Origin: Candidatus Bathyarchaeota archaeon
GTDB lineage: Archaea > Thermoproteota > Bathyarchaeia > 40CM-2-53-6
Reading direction: 5' to 3'
Assembly: GCA_005883085.1 (NCBI GenBank)
Contig: VBAY01000036.1
Coordinates: 1 to 5,743, forward strand
Length of the DNA stretch: 5,743 nt
The first letter of the stretch is position 1. Each line of letters opens with the position of its first letter. Under the pieces are notes generated by a model. The model searched no databases. It saw only the letters and a list, made by a program, of their open reading frames with translations, and had not been told where the DNA came from. This document shows positions 1 through 4,698 of the stretch, in pieces. The position numbers and the translations under genes were made by a program.

Positions 1-744
1 AGCCTGATCAAGTTCATAGGCCACGACCTGAGATTCATAGTTCCCGAAAGACCGCTGCTCCCCATGACCACGCCCTTCCTGAGGTCTTGTTCAGTTCTAC
101 TTGCTCAAGCCTGCCACAGACGTGGCGCTTACGCGATCGGGGGAATGGCCGCTCAAGTCCCGATCAAAGGCGACCCCCATTCCCAGGAAGCCATCGACAA
201 GGTAGTTGCTGATAAGAAGCGAGAAGCTGCCGAGGGATACGAAGGCGCCTGGGTCGCCCACCCAGGGCTTGTACCCGTTGTCAAGAGTGTCTTCGATGAG
301 CCTTCCTTCGAATCCAAAAACGTGAACGTGATTGCGGAGATAACTCGCGAGGATCTCCTTGGAGTACCAGAGCCAAAGATTAGTGAGCAGGCTTTGAGGG
401 CAAATGTTGCGGTTAGCATAAAGTATCTAGAATCTTGGCTAGGAGGTCTGGGTTGTGTGGCCATCAACAGCCTGATGGAGGACACCGCTACAGTGGAAAT
501 ATGTAGAGCGCAGATCTGGCAGTGGATTCATCATTCTGCCAAGCTTCTCGATGGATCGACAATTACGCAGGAGTTGTTTCGAACCATTTTGAGACAAGAG
601 ATGGCGAGGATAACAACGGGTGCCAGACCGCAATCCCAAGACGCGAACAACTACAAGATCGCGGGAGAATTGCTTGATGCTCTTGTGACCAGTGATGGTT
701 TTCCAGAGTTCATGACGCTACTCGCTTACAACTATCTACGGTGA
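1..744 (+). CDS. aceB: Malate synthase A, C-terminal part (5' end outside window)
   Basis: Malate synthase condenses glyoxylate with acetyl-CoA to give malate, the second step of the glyoxylate shunt, in the cytoplasm. The frame is open from base 1, so the ATG at 64 is internal; the family reads straight through it in the 'MTTPFLR' block. About 247 codons are present out of the roughly 530 usual for the A form. Visible family blocks are CHRRGAYAIGGMAAQVPIK, the ADKKREAAEGYEGAWVAHPGL segment (split here only by description), and LMEDTATVEICR. The Asp at bases 481-483 lies 86 residues before the C-terminus, the same distance as the catalytic base Asp447 in the 533-residue E. coli enzyme as I recall it. 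The conserved Ala of 'EDAAT' is Thr here. Substrate-binding Arg and metal-binding Glu/Asp residues would be upstream of the window. The C-terminus is intact, with a TGA stop at 742-744. No isocitrate lyase partner is visible. Identification is firm; the source lineage is not. Confidence 0.95.
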   Translation, partial: SLIKFIGHDLRFIVPERPLLPMTTPFLRSCSVLLAQACHRRGAYAIGGMAAQVPIKGDPHSQEAIDKVVADKKREAAEGYEGAWVAHPGLVPVVKSVFDEPSFESKNVNVIAEITREDLLGVPEPKISEQALRANVAVSIKYLESWLGGLGCVAINSLMEDTATVEICRAQIWQWIHHSAKLLDGSTITQELFRTILRQEMARITTGARPQSQDANNYKIAGELLDALVTSDGFPEFMTLLAYNYLR

Positions 745-789
745 CAAAACTTCCGACTCAAGCCAAGTTCAATAAAGATGCAACAATAT

Positions 790-794
790 GGAGG
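790..794 (+). promoter_or_regulatory. Shine-Dalgarno GGAGG that selects the DUF1801 start
   Basis: GGAGG sits five bases before the ATG at 800 and overlaps the earlier in-frame ATG at 788. The earlier ATG has no purine-rich site before it. This favours 800 as the real start. A weak AT-rich stretch at 768-777 (TTCAATAAAG) lies about 27 bases upstream of 800 and could be a TATA element, but it is a poor match. Confidence 0.55.
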
Positions 795-799
795 CTCCA

Positions 800-1168
800 A
801 TGATCCCGTCCAAGTTTATCGACCAGCAAATCATAGAACTTACAGACTGGCGTGGCAAGACGATGGCCAAGCTTCGCAAGATCGTTCACGATTCTGACCC
901 CGCGATAGCTGAGGAGTGGAAATGGAACACCGCGGTGTATGCTCACAACGGGCTGGTCTTGGCTGTAGGTGCTTTCAAGGGAAATGTGAAAATGAACTTT
1001 TTCCTAGGCGCGAGTCTTCCGGATCTCCACAAGCTCTTCAATGCCGGGCTTGAAGCTAAGAAAACCCGGGCGATAGACCTCCATGAAGAGGACAAGATCA
1101 ACGAGCCAGCCTTGAAAGATCTGATTCGAACGGCAGTGGCTCAAAATCGTGTTAGGACTAAGCGGTAA
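800..1168 (+). CDS. DUF1801 (YdhG-like) domain protein
   Basis: This is a small cytoplasmic protein of 122 residues from the ATG at 800, or 126 from the ATG at 788. It matches the DUF1801 family over nearly its whole length. The family landmarks are the N-terminal helix with DWRGKTMAKLRKIVHDSDP, the EEWKWNTAVYAHNG strand block, the VKMNFFLGASLPD block, and the RAIDLHEEDKINE block followed by a C-terminal helix. Bacillus YdhG of this family has been described as a frataxin-like iron chaperone, but that role should not be transferred to this subgroup with confidence. There is no signal peptide or membrane segment. The gene lies 55 bases after the malate synthase stop on the same strand, so co-transcription is possible but nothing functional links the two. 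The family is common in soil bacteria, so horizontal exchange is plausible. The family call is strong; the function is unknown. Confidence 0.87.
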   Translation: MIPSKFIDQQIIELTDWRGKTMAKLRKIVHDSDPAIAEEWKWNTAVYAHNGLVLAVGAFKGNVKMNFFLGASLPDLHKLFNAGLEAKKTRAIDLHEEDKINEPALKDLIRTAVAQNRVRTKR

Positions 1169-1448
1169 CCGGTCAGAGAGAATTGCGACGGTAGGACCCA
1201 AACGACGAATAGTCTGCATTTAGGGGAGACTCGAACTACTAACAATAAGTATCGACTATGGTGAATCGAAAAAGCGGGACCCGCAACTGGAAGTTAGACA
1301 CTCAATGTTTAAGCGTTAGCTGTAATACCTACGAGCGTCTCGGGGAAGAAGGCAAGCCCGCTCCAACTCATTCTTCAACGTTCGTGATGTGCTAAAACTC
1401 CGAATCGGCGGATGATCCAGGGAAAAAGTTGCGATGGCCACCGGCAGG
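1169..1448. other. Intergenic stretch with three short dyads, no gene seen
   Basis: No convincing coding frame or RNA gene is visible here. Two perfect dyads lie back to back: GCGGG-A-CCCGC at 1274-1284 and AACT-GGA-AGTT at 1285-1295. A third, CGAG-CGT-CTCG, lies at 1332-1342. Four-base stems are expected by chance at this scale, so only the first and the adjacency are mildly notable. The segment 1215-1240 resembles the T-loop of a reversed tRNA but has no matching stem. Confidence 0.4.
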
Positions 1449-1460
1449 CTTAATATTTTC
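1449..1460 (+). promoter_or_regulatory. TATA-like box before the secreted-protein gene
   Basis: CTTAATATTTTC is the most AT-rich stretch near the gene. Its centre is about 34 bases before the ATG at 1489, which would give an archaeal transcript with a very short leader. It lies inside the reading frame if the TTG at 1429 were used, so it also bears on the start choice. There is no experimental support. Confidence 0.3.
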
Positions 1461-1488
1461 AGCGCCAACCCCACTTATCCCGAGCTTG

Positions 1489-3426
1489 ATGATCTTGCTT
1501 GTGAAACCTGGTTTGTCGGCTTTGATCGTTCTGATAATCCTCAGCCTCTCACTCCCGAACATGTATACCGTTTCTTCGAGTCACGCGGCATCATCCACTC
1601 CCGCCCAGCCGGTTCCGGGTGCGGCCCTAGTCGCGGTCAACCCATCTAGAATCGCAGATCTTACCATGGTCTCTGGCCACATCGTCTTTGAGATCAATGT
1701 GACAGCAGCGCCTTCCATCAACGGCTTCGGTGTCGTCCTCTCATACAACACAACAGTCCTCAAGGCCATCGCCCCGCTCGACTACAGTAGCACCGTCTTG
1801 AATACTGCAGGAACCCCGATAGTTGTGCGGAATTGCGTCGACGGGTTCGGACCCTCCTGTTTCTCTCAGGACACCCCAGGAATAATTTCGCTCGCGCTCA
1901 TCCTGACCGCGACAGCGACCCTTGCGCCTACAAGCGGCACACTCTTCAAAGTCACGTTAAACATCGTTGGGAAAGGATTGTCGGAAATTCACATGCTCTC
2001 GGCCGTTCTGACCAGTGGAGTAAATCCAGATATCGTGCCCTCCGATACGTCTGACGGGTATTTCACAAACATCGACTGCCCAGAGGGAAGCGGCCGGCTC
2101 TGCATGCCTCCCATCACGGACTTCACCATCGTTCCTCCAGGCCCCTATGCAGGAGTAACCGCAACCTTCAATGCTTCTGCGAGCCTCTCAACCAACCCTC
2201 AGGGCATAATCAAGAAGTACTCCTGGCAGTGGGGAGACGGCGGCCCCCCCACCATTACGACGAATCCAGTTGTACAGCACCTGTTCACCATAGCGAAGAT
2301 TTACACGGTGACTTTGATCGCGACAGACAGTTTCGGGATTTCCGCCTCGAAGAGCTCTAGAGTATCAGTACCCTTCCAACCTCCACCGCCTCCTAATCCG
2401 GACTTTGCCTTGGTTGCCCGACCAGATGACCTTTTCACCTTTCCCGGGGGCCCGCTGAATTCTACAATTACGGGCTTGAGCATTAACGGGTTCGCGGGCC
2501 AAGTCTCCTTCTCAACATCTGTCTCTCCCCTCACGGGGTTGACTATGTCCCTTTCTCCCCCCAGTCTTTCCCTCTCTCCCAACAAGAATGCCAACGCGTC
2601 ATTACAAGTTGTCGCTAGCAGAATGGGTCTGTTCGTGGTGAACGTTACGGGAGCCAGCGGCACTTTTGTTCACTCAGTCGCTGTTACCGTACATGTGGGA
2701 TCGGCCTTTGCCGTGCTTCCTTCTCCCACCTTCCTCCAGGTGTTTACCTGTTCCTCCAAGGTCTCCACAATCTTCCTCCTGGGACCAGGAAGTTTTGCCG
2801 AAACCATACAGCTGTCTTCTCTTGTCTCTCCTCCGGTTTCGAATGGGCCTGCAGCATCGCTCAACCCTACGAGCGTGATTCTCAATTCCTCTGGCTTCGC
2901 TACCTCTACCCTTGTTGTCTCTGCGGACGCCAGCACAGCTCCAGGTTACTATCTCGTAGCAGTCACCGGGACTGGTGGTGCTTCCACTGCGTCAGAGCAT
3001 GTCCTAGTTCAGGTCGTTGCTAGAACTTGTCCACCATTGTTCAGCGAACTACATTGGCGACATCGCCTCTCGATCACAAGAGATGGGGGCGTTCAGACTT
3101 TCACGGTCGGCTTGCTTAATCCCAACACCAATGTAACGCTCTACGCGCGCGTTCAAATATCAATAATCGGCGACACAGGCATAAGGACGCTGTCCGTCAG
3201 CTCGGTCGTATTCCAATTGCTTCCTGGACAGACGCTGTCCGACGCTCGGTTAGCGGTTGTGTTCAACAGTGGAGACATCGGACACTCATTCACTTTCACG
3301 GGCACCATCCAGTGGGGCTCAACTCCTGCAGACTTAAGTGCAGTAAGCACGCAGTTGAGGGATATGGGAACAGAGGACTTTGACGAGTCCAAACAGGCAG
3401 CAGGGGTCTTCACAGTCAAACCCTAG
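1489..3426 (+). CDS. Secreted cohesin-like/PKD/Ig-like multidomain surface protein
   Basis: This is an exported protein of about 645 residues, probably an extracellular adhesion or polymer-binding protein; no catalytic domain is recognised. Residue numbers count from the ATG at 1489. A signal peptide has a short basic part (K6), a hydrophobic core at 9-22 and a likely cleavage after the SHA at 31-33. Residues 45-195 resemble a cohesin-like beta-sandwich (FEINVTAAPSINGFGVVLSYN). A PKD domain at about 208-294 shows the hallmark WQWGDG at 246-251 and a typical YTVTLIATD strand. A Pro-rich hinge near 297-303 leads to two Ig-like repeats at 304-404 and 405-511. A further beta domain follows at 514-645. 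Six cysteines and at least eight N-glycosylation sequons fit a glycosylated extracellular protein. No C-terminal anchor, PGF-type sorting motif or transmembrane helix is present. An upstream in-frame TTG at 1429 has AGGGA five bases before it and would add 20 residues; the ATG gives a more normal signal peptide. Confidence 0.8.
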   Translation: MILLVKPGLSALIVLIILSLSLPNMYTVSSSHAASSTPAQPVPGAALVAVNPSRIADLTMVSGHIVFEINVTAAPSINGFGVVLSYNTTVLKAIAPLDYSSTVLNTAGTPIVVRNCVDGFGPSCFSQDTPGIISLALILTATATLAPTSGTLFKVTLNIVGKGLSEIHMLSAVLTSGVNPDIVPSDTSDGYFTNIDCPEGSGRLCMPPITDFTIVPPGPYAGVTATFNASASLSTNPQGIIKKYSWQWGDGGPPTITTNPVVQHLFTIAKIYTVTLIATDSFGISASKSSRVSVPFQPPPPPNPDFALVARPDDLFTFPGGPLNSTITGLSINGFAGQVSFSTSVSPLTGLTMSLSPPSLSLSPNKNANASLQVVASRMGLFVVNVTGASGTFVHSVAVTVHVGSAFAVLPSPTFLQVFTCSSKVSTIFLLGPGSFAETIQLSSLVSPPVSNGPAASLNPTSVILNSSGFATSTLVVSADASTAPGYYLVAVTGTGGASTASEHVLVQVVARTCPPLFSELHWRHRLSITRDGGVQTFTVGLLNPNTNVTLYARVQISIIGDTGIRTLSVSSVVFQLLPGQTLSDARLAVVFNSGDIGHSFTFTGTIQWGSTPADLSAVSTQLRDMGTEDFDESKQAAGVFTVKP

Positions 3427-3534
3427 AACCGAGAAACAATCTGGGCAAAGCAGTAAGAGTTCAACATGAGGCTGCGAGTCCAAACCTGTGGAACCGCAAG
3501 TTCTTGGCGAAAATCGGGATGAGACAGCTACCAT

Positions 3535-3651
3535 GAATCGAAGTATGGGATTCGCATACTGGAATCAGGCTCTGGGAATTGTTTTTGAAACGCGTTATTG
3601 AAATCGCAATCTGAAACCAGCCTCTGAAACCGCTCTTAGAAACGGTTCTGG
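3535..3651 (+). repeat. Degenerate 13-bp tandem array
   Basis: Nine units begin at 3535, 3549, 3562, 3575, 3587, 3600, 3613, 3626 and 3639, with spacings of 14, 13, 13, 12, 13, 13, 13 and 13. The last five are the clearest and begin GAAAC, GAAAT, GAAAC, GAAAC, GAAAC. A rough consensus is GAAAYCGNNCTCT. A higher-order repeat is also visible: 3549-3599 and 3600-3651 align as two blocks of about 51 bases, each made of four units (for example GAATCAGGCTCTG against GAAACCAGCCTCT). Units may continue weakly upstream at 3509 and 3521. The period is not a multiple of three, so this is not a protein repeat. The preceding 3427-3534 holds no gene that I can support. Confidence 0.6.
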
Positions 3652-3662
3652 CGATTTTTTTT
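3600..3662 (+). terminator. Compound hairpin plus T8 tract, probable terminator
   Basis: The 15-base stretch 3643-3657 can pair continuously with three pieces of the preceding repeat units: AACCG at 3628-3632 with CGGTT, CCAG at 3617-3620 with CTGG, and AAATCG at 3601-3606 with CGATTT. The left side has two bulges. A run of eight T follows at 3655-3662. Archaeal transcription ends at T-rich tracts, so this would close the secreted-protein transcript after a 3' untranslated region of about 230 bases. The U tract is the stronger evidence, since archaeal termination does not need the hairpin. Confidence 0.5.
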
Positions 3663-3665
3663 CGA

Positions 3666-3792
3666 CCCCTCGGGGGCCTACTCAAGTCGCGCGCGACCTT
3701 ACAGCAGACTCTGCCGAAAGGATGTCTTTCTGTAGAATAGTAACCACCCCGGTTATCATTCTCCATACTATGGATGCGTGGGTAGCGATACC
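3666..3792. other. Dense run of seven consecutive inverted repeats
   Basis: Seven dyads follow each other almost without gaps: CCCC-TC-GGGG (3666-3675); the perfect 12-bp palindrome GTCGCGCGCGAC (3686-3697); GCAGA-C-TCTGC (3704-3714); GAAAG-GATGT-CTTTC (3716-3730); 12-base arms at 3734-3745 and 3751-3762 with loop ACCCC, pairing at 10 of 12 Watson-Crick plus one G-T; TCCATA-C-TATGGA (3762-3774); and GGTA-GCGA-TACC (3781-3792), which has a GNRA-type loop. The sequences differ from one another, so this is not a simple repeat. The segment lies between a probable terminator and a probable promoter. It could be a protein-binding regulatory region, a structured RNA, or a recombination-site remnant. 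No known family is recognised. Confidence 0.45.
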
Positions 3793-3800
3793 AATTATAA
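3793..3800 (+). promoter_or_regulatory. TATA-like box before the 103-residue gene
   Basis: AATTATAA is a fair archaeal TATA match. A start of transcription about 25 bases downstream, near 3820-3826, would give a leader of about 40 bases before the ATG at 3864. No clear BRE purine run precedes it. Confidence 0.35.
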
Positions 3801-3826
3801 CCCGTTTGCATCAACACTAGTTGACG

Positions 3827-3853
3827 AACAAAACAGCTACGAGCTTGTTTGTT
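3827..3853 (+). promoter_or_regulatory. Stem-loop in the putative leader of the 103-residue gene
   Basis: Twelve-base arms AACAAAACAGCT (3827-3838) and AGCTTGTTTGTT (3842-3853) pair at 10 of 12 positions around the loop ACG. It ends ten bases before the ATG at 3864, where a ribosome site would normally lie, and no Shine-Dalgarno sequence is seen. If transcription starts near 3822 the stem would fill most of the leader and could affect translation. This is inference from the pairing alone. Confidence 0.35.
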
Positions 3854-3863
3854 GGCTTAGCAA

Positions 3864-4175
3864 ATGAAGCTTGACCAAGGCCCTTCTGGAGAGCTAACGG
3901 TCCTAGACTCAGGATACACAGACCAAGTCCTGCTCGACTGCGTGAGCGAGGAATATCTTCGGATCAAAGCGATAATCTACAACTCGCTCAACGACATGAA
4001 CAAACTCTTCCTCGTCGATCGAGCTCTCTACACGAACAGTCCGGAGAGACCCCTCTTCATGGAATGGACACCACAAAACATGTCCGCTATGAAGAAACCT
4101 CTAGTGATCTCGGAAGTGAAGCTATACAGCGTGGAGAGAACCTGGGGTCTAAGCACTCTTAGAATGATGAAGTAA
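3864..4175 (+). CDS. Hypothetical protein, 103 residues
   Basis: I do not recognise a family. The protein is predicted to be soluble, with no signal peptide or membrane helix. Residues 18-56 look mixed helix and strand (YTDQVLLDCVSEEYLRIKAI, then the LNDMNKLFLVDRAL segment). Residues 78-97 look like two beta strands (PLVISEVKLYSVERTWGLST). There is one cysteine (C26), so no zinc site. Codon use favours C or G at third positions (AAC, CTC, ATC, AAG), as in the other genes, which supports real coding. The gene has its own TATA-like box and leader stem-loop upstream. It converges on the alba gene with only five bases between the two stop codons, so the two transcripts probably overlap at their 3' ends. 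The ATG at 3864 is the only early start in frame that I see. Confidence 0.6.
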   Translation: MKLDQGPSGELTVLDSGYTDQVLLDCVSEEYLRIKAIIYNSLNDMNKLFLVDRALYTNSPERPLFMEWTPQNMSAMKKPLVISEVKLYSVERTWGLSTLRMMK

Positions 4176-4180
4176 GAATT

Positions 4181-4567
4181 TCAGTCGTTTTTGCTCAGGA
4201 CAATCTCTATCGTGGACACGTTTCGCTGCTCGTCTCCCTCTCCCAGCAGCTCAGTCCCGATTTTTACTTCCTTGATAACGAGTTTGCCCTGAAAAAACCG
4301 ATTCCTGACAACTTCCACAACGTCCACGGCGTGGCTGATAGACTGGCCCCTAGCCTTGACGGTGCATTGATTGGATCCACTGTTGAAGTGCATCATTACG
4401 GCCGTCGCGTACGCCATCAATGGCTTCTTTCCGATGAACACAACATCAGGGGGAGCCCGGCTCATAGGACGGGTCTCACGAGCTCTTTCGGGAGCCCCTT
4501 CTGGAATTCTTTCCGGTGTTCTTTCTGTACGTGCAACACGTTTCGGTTCTGTTTTCTCCACTTGCAA
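4181..4567 (-). CDS. albA: Alba-family DNA/RNA-binding chromatin protein with charged N-terminal tail
   Basis: Alba is an abundant archaeal nucleic-acid-binding dimer that coats and bridges DNA and also binds RNA. From the TTG start the protein has 128 residues. The core at 41-127 follows the Sulfolobus Alba pattern block for block: DVVFIGKKPLMAY (41-53), VKARGQSISHAVD (70-82), VVRNRF (86-91) and NVSTIEIVLSK (116-126). K47/K48 match the DNA-contacting, acetylated K16/K17 pair; R73 matches the DNA-binding Arg of the KARG loop; F91 matches the dimer-dimer contact Phe60. The usual Asn of 'MNY' is Ala. Residues 3-38 form an unusual Arg/Glu/Pro tail with TPER and APER repeats. The TTG at 4567 has AGAGG seven bases upstream. 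Alternatives are a GTG at 4561 and an ATG at 4465, which would give a tail-less protein of 94 residues, near the usual size. Confidence 0.93.
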   Translation of the reverse strand: MQVEKTEPKRVARTERTPERIPEGAPERARETRPMSRAPPDVVFIGKKPLMAYATAVMMHFNSGSNQCTVKARGQSISHAVDVVEVVRNRFFQGKLVIKEVKIGTELLGEGDEQRNVSTIEIVLSKND

Positions 4568-4574
4568 ACACTAG

Positions 4575-4579
4575 CCTCT
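4575..4579 (-). promoter_or_regulatory. Shine-Dalgarno AGAGG before the alba TTG start
   Basis: Read on the minus strand, AGAGG lies seven bases before the TTG at 4567. It supports the long, tailed form of Alba over the ATG at 4465, which has no good site. A non-ATG start would lower expression of a normally abundant protein, so this deserves checking. Confidence 0.45.
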
Positions 4580-4642
4580 TTGAATCCTTACGGTGAGAAG
4601 CGGGGAAGGTTCTTGCGACTTAAGGCTTTGCTAACCATCGCG

Positions 4643-4692
4643 AAAAAGAAACGGGAAAAAAACGTGAAGGGAATCTGAGGAGCCGAGCTCTC
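4643..4692 (-). terminator. T-rich terminator after the Cren7-like gene
   Basis: On the minus strand, directly after the TAG stop of the gene at 4699-5733, a short stem GAGC-TCG-GCTC is followed by two T-rich runs: T7 (plus-strand 4656-4662) and TTTCTTTTT (4643-4651). This is a good archaeal-type terminator context. It suggests that the alba gene downstream is transcribed from its own promoter within the remaining 75 bases, where only a weak TTAAG-type element near 4620 is seen. Confidence 0.45.
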
Positions 4693-4698
4693 GAGGTT

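Noticed and set aside
1215..1240. tRNA T-loop-like sequence on the minus strand (GTTCGAGTC)
   Set aside because: The flanking bases do not form the five-pair T stem, and no acceptor, anticodon or D arm can be placed around it.
1434..1649. ATG-initiated frame of 71 codons overlapping the start of the secreted-protein gene in another frame
   Set aside because: The signal peptide and domain sequence are in the other frame. This frame shows no family match, and a frameshift is not needed to explain the longer protein.
2301..2663. Minus-strand frame of 120 codons within the secreted-protein gene
   Set aside because: It is a shadow of the PKD and Ig-like coding sequence, whose hallmark motifs are in the plus frame.
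3535..3651. CRISPR array or C/D-box RNA
   Set aside because: The 13-base units abut each other with no unique spacers and are too short and variable for CRISPR repeats. CTGA motifs recur within the units, but no proper C box (RTGATGA) pairs with them.
3461..3817. Open frame of 118 codons on the minus strand
   Set aside because: It starts with GTG, runs through the T8 tract, the 13-bp array and the dyad run, has erratic composition and matches no family. Those non-coding structures explain the region better.
4331..4678. Plus-strand frames opposite alba
   Set aside because: They are the complement of an unmistakable Alba gene and match nothing.
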